Translations under genes and position numbers: made by a program
Shown here: positions 35,201-46,893 of the stretch, piece by piece
Layout: every line of letters starts with the position of its first letter
Position numbering within the stretch: position 1 is the first letter of the stretch
Notes under the pieces: model-generated
Databases searched by the model: none
What the model was told of the DNA's origin: nothing
What the model saw: only the letters and a program-made list of their open reading frames with translations
Assembly: GCA_950295325.1 (NCBI GenBank)
Contig: OX485808.1
Coordinates: forward strand, 22,898,527 to 22,962,526
DNA length: 64,000 bases
Source of the DNA: Polytrichum commune
Lineage: Eukaryota > Streptophyta > Polytrichopsida > Polytrichales > Polytrichaceae
Reading direction: 5' to 3'

Positions 35201-38200
35201 GATAATTGATGTGGGCCACGTTAATTTTTTACCCACATCAAATCTCTAGTTTTAATTTAGTGTGGGCCATATTGATTTTTTTTGTAGGAAATAGATGTGG
35301 TTGACTATTTTATTCTATGCTACTTTTGTCCTTGAACTATGCTGCCATGAAACTCTGTCCTTTTGGTTGGAGGTCTTCAGAAGACTTAGGGGAAGACCCA
35401 GGGTCTTGGGCCCATATCAATTCCACCCAGACTAGACAATAAGAGTGACCTGCATTAAATATCTCCACATTAATTTTCCACCCACACTAATAGGACAATT
35501 TAGTGTAGTGACCTATAGATACGAAACTTCTACCTATATGAGATTTGTGTAATTGGTACATGCAATTTTTACTCAAGAATAGACGCAATGCTAGCTTGAT
35601 CAGCCTTACCAATTCACAATTAAGGAACATGGGCTGACAGGCAGGAGGATATACCACTTTGGGAGACTAATCTGTGTAAGGGATTACACCAAGTCGATCT
35701 CAAGACTTGCCTTTGAGGAACAAGACTTGCAAAGCAGACATTGCTTGAAGAACACTAGCTTTGACAGAACACATTTGTTATACATATTTGGCAGTGATGG
35801 GTGGTTTTAACAGCTCATGGTGAGAAAGGATTAACAATTAGAGATATCAGTAAACTCACTGGAACTTTTTGCCAGGAGTTGGTCGCCTATGATTTCCCAT
35901 TGGTTGTTTTGTATATGATATCAATAATGTTTTTCGACTTGTGGTGCATGCTTGGAGGTATTGTTTTAATCTGAATGAAGAGCAATCTACTTCGGTTCAT
36001 TGAGGGCCTAACTCATTCCAGCACCTCTGGGCATGCCAAAATGAGTTTGACCCTCACTAAATTGGTAAAGAAGGTTCTTTGTTCAAACACCCCTTCGACC
36101 TCCAGGCATGCACCAAAAATGTAGCAAATGTGGAAGGTGTTTAACAACACCCAACTCCCAACCAAAAATCATGTTGATGAGTCAGATGATAACTCTAAAG
36201 TCAGACAAGAAACACATCCCTCAACTTGATTTGCTGCAGGGTTATGAATTACGATTGGTAGGGCATTCTCTGGGGGGTTCAACAGCAGCATTATTGGCGT
36301 TAATGCTTCGGGAGGGGAATGGAAGTCGAGACCTTGGGATTTCCCCAGAGCTCATCAAGGCTGTCATCATTGCATCTCCACCTTGTGTTTCAAGAAAACT
36401 TTCTAGAAAATGCTCCCATTACATCACCACATTGGTTTTACAGGTACCTGTTTTTGAATGTTGATCATTTGCTGGTGAAATGTAAGAACTGTTTGAGAGT
36501 GAGCAGATGGTATATCGGCTTAATAGTCAACATGTGGGGGGGGGGGTATATCTATGTGGCCTTCTTATGTGTCACTGTCAGTGGACTTTGATAATTCATA
36601 ACAAATTGAGATTAGCTCCAGAACTTTCTGGGATTGACCCTGGCTTCTTCAGATACATTTGTGGAAGCACAGAAATTTCAACCTCTCAAATTCGAGTAGT
36701 GTAAAGTAGCAAACAACAAAAAGTAACCAAATAAAGTCCATCTACTTGAGACATCTACACCAACATCGATGTACGATGCCTTTATATCTGTGTAGCTGCA
36801 AGACTTCTTCTATAGATGTTCAAACATTTCCTTTGGGTATCCATCAGTTGTCTTCTTATTCATCTTTGCAGGATGATGTTATTCCACGAATGAACACAGC
36901 AGCACTAACCCGACTCCGCAATGAGATCCTTCTCACAGACTGGTAAAGCATCTACTTGCATTTTTAACATTACTTGCATGTTCACAATATTTTTTGAATC
37001 TTACCCCTAAAATCTTCTGAGGGGCAGACATGTTTGAAAAAGCTCAGTGAGAGAGCCTTTGAATAGTCCAACAATTTCTTTTGTGACTGACAGCACTTTA
37101 GTACGCAGTCAGTTAGTAAATCTTCAATCTTGAATAGAAGACACATTTGGGACCTTCCATTTTTGTTCGGATAAGTTTATTTTCTGATTTTTTCTTAAAC
37201 CAAGAATTCAATAATAAGCTCTTTGTAGACATAAGGCACTAGATCACAAATACTCGGGATAAATTTATTCTATTTGTCACCTGGTTCATCATGTCTACAG
37301 AGCCTTTAATAGTTTCTTGTCAATAGAGTAATCCTTTAACTCCATGGGACTTTTCACTGGGAGTTGGTCCCTCCATGATTTTCCATTGTTTGTTTTGCAC
37401 ACAATATCATTGATCTCTTTCGATTTGCAGTGCATGCTCAGAGGTAGTGTTTGATTTGAATGAAGAGCAACCTATTTTGTGAGGTTCATTGAGGGCCAAC
37501 TTATCTTAACACCTCTCAGCATGCCAAAATGAGTTTGACCCTCAATGAACCTATGTAGGATGTTATTCGCTCAAACCTCCATACTACCTCTAAAGCATGC
37601 ACCTCAAATTTACCAAACATGGGAGGTATTCTATGCAGAACAACCGACGTTCGACCAAAAATCATAATGAGTTAGAGGATAACTCTATCCTGTCAATACA
37701 AGCATGCTGTGTTTTTAGATTCATGACAGTGTGCTTCTTTCGCAGGACTATGCTCAAAGAGAGTAAAGACCACAGAGGCCTTGTGGAGCTCGTCGAGAGT
37801 ACTATTCAGAAATTTTCAACTGTGCAGGATGTTGCTCGTCGAATCTCATCCTATGTCAGTCTTAACACTCCAACAATTGATGCCGGTACTTTCTCATTAC
37901 TTTCTTGAATCAGCCTTTGGTGTACAGCGTGTTGTGTATAATTGCAACGTTTAGCTACATGCATGTCTCTGAGAAGTATCAGCCCACAGCAGACCTCTAA
38001 GGGGCACTTACACCAGAGCCTGAGGACCATGACCATCGAAATTTAAAATCTGTCATTGGTGGAAAATGCCAAAATCATCCCACTTCACTTTGCTCTAGAG
38101 CTTGAGGGCCTAAGGGACCAAGGAAGTTGGAATGGATGGAAATTTTCATGGAGTCCTGCATGGCATGCAATGAATAGTATCCCATGGTTTTACTGGATTC

Positions 38201-39246
38201 TATGTCATGTCCATTCAATTCCCACCTAAAAACAGTAGACCGTGACACTTCAAAACCTCACCATTTCTGATTTATTAAAACTAAATTTGTAGAAGGGCCC
38301 ACATGAATAGGATGGCAATGAAGTAGCATTGGGTTGAGAGCCCAGTCGTGTATGTCTTACACTACAAATGAAGGCCCGTGACCACAGAAATCTCAATATC
38401 AGTTTTCCGTGGTACCTCCTTTGGATGAGTTTCAAGGGCCCTCACAATTTCATGGTCACAACCCTTGGCCACAGTGTTAAAAAATTGCCCTAAGATACTG
38501 TAGTCAACCTTCAACTGTTGTGCAAGTCCCTCTGGATTAGGTGAATGAAGTCCCTCTCATGATCGATTCCACTGTTTGCAGATGAGTCTAATAAGATAAT
38601 GGTAATGAAGTAGCATTTGGTTGAGAGCCTGGTCGTGTATGTCTTTACATTACACTTGAATGCTCATGACCACAAAAATTTCAATTTCAGTTTCCATGGT
38701 ACAGCCTTCATATGAGTTTCAAGAGCCCTTGGCCATAGTGTAAAGTGACCCTACGAAACTGTGGTCAACTTTGAACTGTTGTGCAAGTTCCTCTGAATTA
38801 GGTGAGTTCAGTCTCTCTTATGATTGATTCCACTGTTTGCAGACGAGTCTGAAAAGGTAGAGGAGGATGTGGAGAAAGTAGCCAAGAAACTGCTTGATAA
38901 GGAGGCCAGAAACCCTAAACCCACAACAACGCCCGCGGCACAAGAGAAGCGAGTGGATCTTGCAAAGCAGACTACGTCAACACCCACGAATGAGCATCCA
39001 GAGCTGTGTGTGCCTGGCACTCTCCTGCTTGTGGCGGGTGGTAGGGTGCCCAAGGGTGGTGAGGATAAATCAGTGGGAAGGGAGGGTCATGTTTTACTTA
39101 AGGGCCAGGAAGGTACACAGTTTGGCCGGATTGTGCTATCCAGCACAATGCTATCTGATCATAAGTGTGTCAGTATTTACCATGGACTTCGGGATGTTCT
39201 CAAGGGCCTCCCTAAATCTCGGGGCTCTGATAAATTGTCAATATGA
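32232..39246 (+). CDS. class 3 lipase (plant mono/diacylglycerol lipase type), alpha/beta hydrolase; 8 exons, 5' end tentative
   Basis: Well-supported exons with matching phases: 33666-33862, 34779-35129, 36240-36443, 36872-36942, 37746-37885 and 38843-39246 (TGA). Family members hydrolyse acylglycerols or related lipids. Visible in order: KWSIADLTLGLYFL, as in the plant lipase N-terminal domain; DLIYYVELARGSY; RPGYYIAVDHRHKLVILCIRGTHT, a core strand with RGT; LVGHSLGGSTAALLA, with the GxSxG nucleophile serine; LQDDVIPRMNTAALTRLRNE, with the likely catalytic Asp; and SDHKCVSIYHGL near the C-terminus, with the likely catalytic His. The triad therefore appears intact. A Lys/Glu-rich stretch (DESEKVEEDVEKVAKK) opens the last exon. 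Two upstream exons are guesses: 32232-32413 (MLEDLKKAVDDQ... ending in a hydrophobic HAAFAALL) and 32550-32615 (KRLGECTISEILLGEVYKLN). The second joins exon 3 in phase, but the first does not join the second in phase, so an exon or boundary is missing. Introns carry MITEs and a Harbinger element. Confidence 0.82.
32655..32856. mobile_element. TA-flanked MITE in a lipase-gene intron (intact copy)
   Basis: The ends TATGTGCAATTAGGTTGCC and GGCAACCTAATTGCACATA are perfect 19-bp inverted repeats. It is the intact counterpart of the interrupted copy at 4140-4600. Confidence 0.85.
33269..33314. repeat. (TA)n microsatellite
   Basis: TA runs interrupted by TTGATA, within a lipase intron. Confidence 0.9.
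35153..35510. mobile_element. MITE with CTACACTA ends in a lipase intron
   Basis: The left CTACACTACATTGTCCTAAT and the complement of the right end (CACTACACTAAATTGTCCTA) match. The interior has 'tattctatgctacttttgtc' and 'gacccagggtcttgggccca', also found in the copy at 44720-45065. It starts 23 bp after the donor of exon 4. Confidence 0.8.
36533..36547. repeat. poly-G tract in a lipase intron
   Basis: A G run following 'caacatgt'. Its length is likely unstable. Confidence 0.7.
38001..38490 (+). mobile_element. PIF/Harbinger-like MITE in the last lipase intron
   Basis: The ends are GGGGCACTTACACC and TTGCCC, flanked by TAA (37998-38000 and 38491-38493), which fits the TWA target of Harbinger/Tourist elements. 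It is collinear with the left ~430 bp of the large element at 53557-56452. It holds about one copy (38430-38475) of the 45-bp unit that is massively amplified there. Confidence 0.75.
38317..38880 (+). repeat. 287-bp tandem duplication spanning the last lipase 3' splice site
   Basis: Copy 1 starts at 38317 and copy 2 at 38604, both with 'aatgaagtagcatt'. Each ends in 'gattccactgtttgcag' followed by exon-like sequence: ATGAGTCTAATAAG at 38582, and the real exon ACGAGTCTGAAAAG at 38843. Confidence 0.85.
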
Positions 39247-39840
39247 TGAGTGAGATTACCGAAGGTCTTAGTAGGACATATTGTTCCGTTTCAATCATCA
39301 AAAACAGTTGGATATGAACCTTGCAAAGCATCTTTTGGCTAGTATTGGCATTTGATTACTGATTGGGTTAATTCAGAAGTGTTACATTTAGACTGTTCAG
39401 CACAATGCTATCTGATCATAAGTGTGTCAATACTTTGGACTTCGGGATGTTCTCAAGGGGCTCCAAAAACTTCGGGCTGCAATAAACTGTCAAATGTATT
39501 GAGTGAGATGATTCAAGGTCTTTGTAGGACACATTGTTACATTTTAAATTCATCTAAAATAGTTGCATTCAAACTTTGCAAATAATCTTATGGCCAGTAT
39601 TTGGCAGTTGGCTACAAATTGAATTATTTAAAAGTGCGGATGGGGTAGAGACTCAAAATTTTCAGACTGTTCAGCACAATGCTCTTTAATCATAAGTGTG
39701 TCAGTATGTTCTCAGTATGGGTCAGAATGTTCTCAGTATGTGTCACTATGGACTTCAGGGTGTTCTCAAGGGGCTTCCAAAATCTCGTGGCTCTGATAAA
39801 CTGTCACATATGATGAGTGAGGTGACCCAAGCTTATATAG
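39120..39840 (+). repeat. three decayed tandem copies of the lipase terminal exon end
   Basis: Copy 1 is coding (the SSTMLSDHKC region to the stop). Copies 2 (from about 39399) and 3 (from about 39669) repeat 'cagcacaatgctatctgatc', 'cttcgggatgttctcaag' and the 'gataaactgtca...tgagtgag' end with frame-breaking changes. They lie in the 3' UTR or just beyond. Confidence 0.85.
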
Positions 39841-39876
39841 TACGACACCATTGCTATGTCACGGCCATCTAAACGA

Positions 39877-40090
39877 CACTGAATATGATATTTAGTGTCA
39901 CTCTTTGGATTTACACAGTGGCTCTATCATTTTACTATTGATGTAATTTTATACCAAGTAAAGTTGTCAATATTCTATAATGTCCAAACTACCAATTTAA
40001 CATTTGTTGGTAAAATATGAGATATACAGTAAATATATATAGCATTGTCTAATTCCAAATAGTAAGTCACACCAAATATCATATTCAGTG
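39877..40090. mobile_element. 214-bp MITE with TATTTAGTGTCAC-type ends
   Basis: CACTGAATATGATATTTAGT, continuing GTCAC at the left, is mirrored by GTCACACCAAATATCATATTCAGTG at 40066-40090 in blocks. It ends about 630 bp past the lipase stop. The same terminal motif occurs in the cluster at 45862-47365. Confidence 0.8.
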
Positions 40091-41278
40091 TAGGTTCATT
40101 AGAACTTCACAAAGAATCCACTTCATTTTGAACGTGGCGAGTATTAGCAGTTGACTAGCGATAGGACTGACTCGGAAGTCCTGATGGGTAGAAAACCTAA
40201 GAAGTTTTCAAACTTTCTGGATCACTCTTTCTGGAGGGAATTCATGAAGAATCTAAAACATGGGGGAACTCCCTGAGCACCACGTCGGCCTTTGATGAAC
40301 AGGAAGGCGATTAAATGAAGGTTGTGTTGAGGATACCTACTTGAATGTCAAAAGGAGCACCCATGTGAGAAACGGCTTGCAACATTGGTCCATGGTTGAG
40401 CTACAGTTTAGTCCTATGTTTCTGAGAATGACCTCCAAGGTCCAAGGCACCAGGGTGGGAAGGTGCATGAAAGTATCTCAAGAAATTGTGCTTGTTTGCA
40501 ACAGAGACTTGAAAAGATAGATCTCTGCTTTGAACATCATGCACTCCGAAACTAATTTCTGGATATACTCAGCAATATAAAAAGTGTAACTCTTCACACT
40601 GAGGTTCTGAGTTTTTGATGGGGTACAGACTATTGAATCAATAAAAAAAATTTGTCAGCACCAATTTCCTGATTTTTTTTTTCTATCAATTATCTCTCAC
40701 AATTGAGATATGCGTAAAAGTCTTGGGACCGAACGTCAAGTGAGTTGGCTAAAAGTTGAGTTTGAGAGCGTATACATAAATCCGGTCTACTGTGCTTTAG
40801 GCTTAGATTAACATGCTCAAAGAGTGGTGTGAGGCTATGGAAAAGGAACTTGCTAGCTTGCCATACTAGGATGGGTGGGCCAAGCTACCATGCATAGGTT
40901 AATGCGGGATTTGGGCTGGCGGGGTTTGATGGGTAGATCATCTTTCAGATCTTAGAATCATCTCAAAGTTTGTGGGATGGCAAGAGGAGATCCAAGGAGA
41001 TTCGTCCAACTTTTTAAATTACGTTCGGACACACGACAAGCTAACAAGCTCTTAATACAAATTTCTCTTAAAGAGGGACCAAACTCCAAGTTTTGGTCCC
41101 ACTTTGAGGGACTTTATGCATAACTCTAGTACAATCGAATTTATATTAATCCTTGTGTTTGAAGGGAATCTAGACCCTCCAAATCGGTCTAGGGGTGAGA
41201 ATGGGTTTATATGGAGACTAAAGGTAATTGGGGGTTTTTTTTAATGTAATTTGTGCAACTTAAATCATGGACCCTCCC
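40091..41278. other. no gene seen
   Basis: No open frame with a recognisable domain and no clear repeat ends. Confidence 0.5.
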
Positions 41279-41281
41279 TTA

Positions 41282-41598
41282 GGACCATTTCACACGGGGT
41301 CCCAAGTCCTAAGTCCCAAGTCCTAAGTCTCAAGTATGACATGAATGCCTCCATGGAACCACTTTTTAAAGGTGAGGCTTAAGATTTGTATTTACAGTTG
41401 GGTTGAGAAAAAAGCTAGACCCAACTCTCAACACAAATCCCGCAAATATTTCTGCATATAATAATCAAGATCAACTTTAATGCTAATTAACCATATTTTG
41501 ATGGTTTCTTGAGGCTCAAAAGTTGGGACTTTGCCTTCACGTTGGGACTTGACAACATGAGTGAGGCTTGGAGCTTGGGGCCCCATGCGAATTGGCCC
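41282..41598. mobile_element. PIF/Harbinger-like MITE, TTA target duplication
   Basis: The left GGACCATTTCACACGGGGTC and the complement of the right end (GGGCCAATTCGCATGGGG) pair. TTA flanks both sides (41279-41281 and 41599-41601). 'gtcccaag' is repeated inside. An inverted relative lies at 51941-52238. Confidence 0.8.
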
Positions 41599-42038
41599 TT
41601 AGAGTAAACAACAAGAGAGTGACATCAACTCGGCCTAATGGAAGAAGATGATGTCACCTTGACTCACAAGCATGAGGGCGATGTCTATTCTTGGAGGCCC
41701 TTCAATGACTAAAACTCAAGAGCGGGCCCAAAGTCACAAAGCCTCTCTTCTTGACCCAAGTGAAGTCTTCGTTTAACATAAGCTTAGCGTGTTCCTAGGA
41801 TTACAATAGAAGATGCTAAATTTGATGCTAGGAGAAGATCATTCTAACACTCGTAGTGTTGACCTCTCCCTTGTGCTCTTTCTAGCTAACTTTGTTATGT
41901 AGGTCTTGCCAAAAGCAAGCAATATGGGGCAACCTCCTTACCAACCTACTAACCCACCCATCTACCTAATTACAAGGGGAGGGTGAACCAACCCATACAT
42001 TGGTTCCTTGTTGGATGACTACAGCCATGCCTCCGAGG

Positions 42039-43404
42039 CAGGGCTGTTTTTTCACAAAGTTTTTACCCGTCCACGTCCCAAAACCTCGAATTGAAAGGCA
42101 AAAAAAATTGCAACCCGTCCCAAAACCGGTAATTTCAAAACCAACCCGTCCATGGAAAGGTTGAAGAAAAAACAACCCGTCCCAAAACTGGTAATTTCTA
42201 AACCAACCCGTCCATGAAAAGGTTAAAGGAAAAAACAAATCGATAAAGATAACCCGAAAGATGTCGGCATGTGATTGGTGCACTTGCCACTTGGAAACAA
42301 TAGTATCTTACTATCTTCGTCCATTTATGCTTTTTCTATTATAAATTTATAATTACCAATTTGCCAGCCTGCCACTGCCCCATTTTGTCTGTTTGTCCAC
42401 AGACTAGTTCAGAGAAACTGAACTAGACTCAGTCACTCAAACTCAGTCACTCAAACTCAACCGGTTCATTTGAAACTAACTCAAATTCAAGAAGTTGGAG
42501 AGTGCCGCTGGAACAATCTTCTCCTGCAATCTTGAACTTCAACAGGTGTTTTCTCAAACTCAACCGGTTCATTTGACGACTGCAATCAAGTTATCTCTCA
42601 CCAGTCTCTCAGTTGCTTTAGCTTTCAGTTGCATATGTTCGATTCATTAGCATCCTAAATCTTGAGAGTCTTATTCCTCTCTTTTGTTGTGGGTTGAGTG
42701 CAGATTCGAGGGCTGTGCAGGAAATTTCTGTCAATTCGAGTTAAACCCTAGCAAATTGTAGGGTTGAGCTTGTAAGTTGTTGGGTCAATGTATGAGTAGA
42801 TATTTGAGGGGTTTTTCTAAACAAAACCTAATCAAAAGTCATCTACGTACTTGTTTGAAGTTGGAAACTTTGGATGCTTTGATGCGCATTTCATATGCAA
42901 ATATTCCAGTTGAAAACATCGATTGGAATGCAATGATGCTTGTTTGGAGAAACATGTAGGATAGGAGAATTCATCCACTTCTTTGAAGGGTAAGTAGCTC
43001 TTTATTTTTTAACTTTTTAACATGTTTATATATACTAATTCTTATTCAGTTACTAAGTTTACCTTCAATTGTAATCTTTGACATTATGTTAAAAAGGTTC
43101 TAAATTTTGTGGTTGATGAATTAATGTATGCAGGTGAATCAAGCACTTCAAGATTGATAGTTTGATTGGGTATTAGTGGTTTGATTGCATTATGCTTATA
43201 TTCACATGTCATATATGACATAACGTAATTGACATTTGTACCATTTTTTTTTAATTTAAAAAATGTTATTTCTAGAACCCGTCCAAAGTGAATTTGACAC
43301 GTCCCAAAACCGGTTCATTTTCTAAGAACCCGTCCACTGGAAATGTTTTTTTTTTATGAACATGTCCCTAGACATGTTAGGGACCTTGTGAAAAAACACC
43401 CCTG
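42039..43404 (+). mobile_element. hAT-type DNA transposon, deleted
   Basis: The ends CAGGGCTGTTTTTTCACAA and TTGTGAAAAAACACCCCTG are inverted repeats starting CAGGG. The 8-bp direct repeat CTCCGAGG flanks them (42031-42038 and 43405-43412). Subterminal repeats of the type 'aacccgtcc(c)aaaacc' and 'accggttcatttg' occur several times near both ends, as is usual for transposase-binding regions of hAT elements. A remnant of the transposase C-terminus lies inside. Confidence 0.92.
42777..42990 (+). pseudogene. hAT transposase C-terminal dimerisation-domain remnant
   Basis: The frame reads LIKSHLRTCLKLETLDALMR, then ISYANIPVENIDWN and LVWRNM, a stop, then DRRIHPLL. The 'LETLDALMRIS' phrase is typical of the C-terminal hAT dimerisation region. 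The upstream zinc finger and RNase-H-like catalytic domain are missing. The open part is 60 codons. Confidence 0.7.
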
Positions 43405-43977
43405 CTCCGAGGTACCAATGTATGGGTTGTTTGGCACAGTCTTAATTACAAGATATTCATCCATCTAGCTACTACATGTGTCTTCTGCACATCCCAAGAT
43501 TATGTTTCACGACACCTACCGCCAGGGGGAGGGGGTAAACATGCCTCATATAGATTTGGGGCTAATACATCCCAATTTTAACCTCATTAAATTAATTTGG
43601 GATCATTGACGCCCCCCCCCCCAATTTATGCGATAGGTTGCATGGTTTAAAGTAAAAATCCATGGGCTCTACACAATAATCGACGTTTTCACCCTTCCCC
43701 TCAGTAGGTGTTGTGAACCCTTGACCCACAAGGCAAGCTAAAAGTTTAGTAAAACCACAAGATGGTTCCGATTTCGCTTGACATTGTGTAAAAAATAGTT
43801 GTCATGTTTTTATCACCACTAATGTAATAATGATTTTTGTACTTGTATCCAAGACTCAAAAATCCTAATCCTAATTTATTTTTGGGTATAAGCGATGTGT
43901 ATGTCAAGTTTTATTGTTTGGAATATGCACCAATGTTGTGATCAGACTTCATAAATCCTAAACAAACACCTTACATA

Positions 43978-44168
43978 AACTAAAATAGTCTTCTTCCATC
44001 AAAAGTAGCATAAATTTAAAAATATTCACCCACATCCATGTTCTAGAAAAAGTAATTGATGTGGCCCAACACTAATTTAAAACTAGGGATTTGGCATGGG
44101 TTGAAAATTAATGTGGGCTCCATATAATCATTGTGCTCACCCAAATAAGACTATTTTATTGTAGTTTG
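43978..44168. mobile_element. MITE fragment related to 35153-35510 and 44720-45065
   Basis: The ends CTAAAATAGTCTT and AAGACTATTTTA are inverted. The interior 'gatgtggcccaacactaa' and 'gaaaattaatgtgggctcc' is shared with those MITEs. Confidence 0.55.
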
Positions 44169-44719
44169 CATAATTAATTTGTGTTTGACCAAAAGGTGTG
44201 ACCACATGTCTAACAACCCCAGGTCTGGTGAGGCCAAGTAGAAGATGGTGAATGGACATTGCACATTATTGTACTACATTGATGTTCCGTTTTCCTTTTC
44301 TTTTTGGGTGCATGTTAGGACATGTCCTCCATGATGGACACCTAATGATTTAATGCATGTTATTAAACACTATCATGTTTTAATCTTGGATGCCTCTTGA
44401 TAGACTGCAAAACTTTTGAAGCCAATGACAACATCTACAAAATGATTGGGATTCAAATAAATACATGCCATATGGCTTCTTTTAAAAAAAAATACAATGG
44501 ATACAAGAGTGTTGTTTTAAGCCATCACATACACCCACATGGTTGCACAAATAAGTTTTTGAAAGAACACAACTAGAAACCCTAATTATAGATCCTTTGG
44601 AAAAAGAAATGATGGAAACACCACTCTACATGTGTAATTTTCATAAATAATATAGTATACATGCAACAACAACAACGCGTTTACAGAAGGGATTCACAAG
44701 AAACGCACTACACATCTAG

Positions 44720-45065
44720 CACTACACTAAATAGACCCAACATTGTGGCCCACGGTCATTTTCTAGAGCCAGTGCTAATTTTCATAATGTAAGACACATT
44801 AATATTCAACCCGGAATAAATTTCAAGCAAAAAAATAGCAACATTGGGCACACGAGTTCTATTTCCAAGAAAATAATGCTGACGATTGTTTTATTTTGTG
44901 CTACTTTTGTCCTATAACTTATATTTAATGTGTTGATCGGAAGTCTTCATGAACACTGGGGGGGAGGACCCAGGGCCTCGAACCCACATTAATTCCACCT
45001 TGACTAGAAAATTAGTGTGGCCCACACTAATTTTCCACCCACACTAACAAGGTTGTTTAGTGTAG
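44720..45065. mobile_element. MITE with CACTACACTAAA ends
   Basis: The left CACTACACTAAATAGACC and the right TTTAGTGTAG are inverted. The interior matches 35153-35510. I could not define the target duplication. Confidence 0.7.
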
Positions 45066-45589
45066 TCTCTGTCGGTTCTGTCATAAGGTCTATCGATTGC
45101 ACTACATGTCTACAATTTCATAATGTCCAAAATTCATGTACAAGTATATGTTTCCGGATCGTCCATCCATATTTAGATGAAAATGGTAACATCATCCATA
45201 TGTGGCTTCATCACTCCAATGATCATCACCATTTTGGCTTTCCAAAAAGGTTGATTATAAAACCCCCAAAAAACCCTAGTTTATGCAGTGATGAGAGTGA
45301 TCTAGTAATGCGAATTAAAAGTTACATAGGCTTGCCGTGCCTCGTCTTTCATCCTTTAACCCAATTCCCACATTAATATCTCGGTGTAATTAAGGAGCCC
45401 GTCTTAAAGGAACGGTCAATGATTGAGGTGCATGTGACAAGGTAAAGGAAAAAAGGGTTGAGTCGTAAGCATGCGAAGTGTAATAAAGTTTATTATTAGT
45501 GGCCAAAGTAATAAAAGTCAAGTGCATAAGAACAAGACATGATAAAGACAAAAGAAAGGGAGGCTTCAAAGCAAGTGACAAGAGTCCGA

Positions 45590-45850
45590 TTGAAAGAATG
45601 TTTGTAAACAACAAACGGGGAGAACCGGCCGCTAATTACATGTGAACCGGTGAACCGGTTGAGCTTGAGGAACCACCGGTTGAGGTTCAAGACGTTGGGG
45701 AAATTACCCATCATTTTGAGGTATTTTGAGGATATGCCTCAAAGTTAATGAATACAAAAAAATTCCGAAAGATGTCAACATGTAAGCGGTTGGACTTGGA
45801 AAACACTAGGATCTCGACCAATTATGCCCAACAATCTCTCTGGACATTGA
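45590..45850 (+). repeat. dispersed repeat family C copy
   Basis: 'gaaccggttgagcttgagga', 'ggttgaggttcaag', 'gatgtcaacatgtaagcggt' and 'caatctctctgga' are shared with 56880-57080 and, inverted, with 27450-27830. Confidence 0.6.
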
Positions 45851-45861
45851 TTTGTAATTAG

Positions 45862-46238
45862 TATGCTAAACATGATGTTTAGTGTCACATGGTATTTAAT
45901 GTCACTATGGTAACTTTTTGGATGACACTTCTTATGAATAAGTGAGAAAATGTTGTCATGAATGTTGGATGAGTTCATCCATTGGCCAAAACCCTACCTT
46001 CTCTTGTCAGCAACTTGTGATGAAATATCGCCATGGATGATTGAAATTTGGATGATTAATCACTTGGTAAGTGAAAGTAGTTGCAACGCTGTAAATCTAT
46101 AATCCCTAAAAAAACATTACAAGGAGTGATAAATAATGTTGAGTTAACGTTTAATTTTGGTGACACTATACCGCGGTTTACAATTAGTATTGAGCAAGAG
46201 AAGTATAATTGGTGACAGTAAATATCATGATCAGTGTA
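45862..46238 (+). mobile_element. MITE family A copy
   Basis: The left TATGCTAAACATGATGTTTA and the right complement TACACTGATCATGATATTTA pair, with TA at both edges. An inverted copy lies at 63408-63760 (shared 'gtaactttt', 'gacacttcttatgaat', 'atcacttggtaagtga'). Confidence 0.7.
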
Positions 46239-46460
46239 GTGCACCGTCTATGGTGTTGAGTTGAGTGTCATTTTTTGTTTGGAGTTACTTTGTGCTATGA
46301 CTTTTACTATGGATCTCATTTTTCTACCATTGGTTGCTTGGACATTATATAACATCAACATCTTTACTTGGGTAAAAAAATACATCGAGAATCAAATGTT
46401 ATAGCAATGCATAACTCCAAATAGTAAGTGAAACTAAATACCATAAAATGTGTAGTAGTA
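46239..46460. mobile_element. short MITE related to 39877-40090
   Basis: 'gtgcaccgtctatggtgttg' at the left and 'gaaactaaataccataaaat' at the right are inverted. The internal 'aactccaaatagtaagtga' matches the 39877 element. It abuts family A and B copies. Confidence 0.6.
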
Positions 46461-46465
46461 CTACT

Positions 46466-46893
46466 CCGTTTATGGTATTTAGTGTCACATACATAATAGT
46501 GTCACCTACCCTATTTTGAGGCATATGCTTGGTTACACAATGGTCTACAAGTTGACTAAAATGTACACAAACCACATTTGCCATTACTATGCTCAAGAAT
46601 ATCTTCCTCTTGCATACTAAAATGTGAACACATGATACTTGCCATTAGTATGCTCAAAAACAACATCCCCTTGCATATTGAAATGCAAGACTATCATCTA
46701 AAGTATCCCGGTATGCTACTCTAAATGTCATAACGTAGATTCTTTTCTTTAACATGAAGAAGTTACTTATGTTGATAATTGGGATTTTATTGACAATTAG
46801 CGGGCGTGACACTTTGAGACCTCTAGGCATCTAGTTTAGGTGGGGTTTAGGCCCTTCACAAATAGTGTACGTGACACTGATTATTATGAATGG
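46466..46893 (+). mobile_element. MITE family B copy (internal deletion)
   Basis: CTCCGTTTATGGTATTTAGT at the left; 'gtacgtgacactgattatta' at the right. It lacks the 'ctaatgattaacaacttcac' segment present in the neighbouring copy. Confidence 0.75.
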
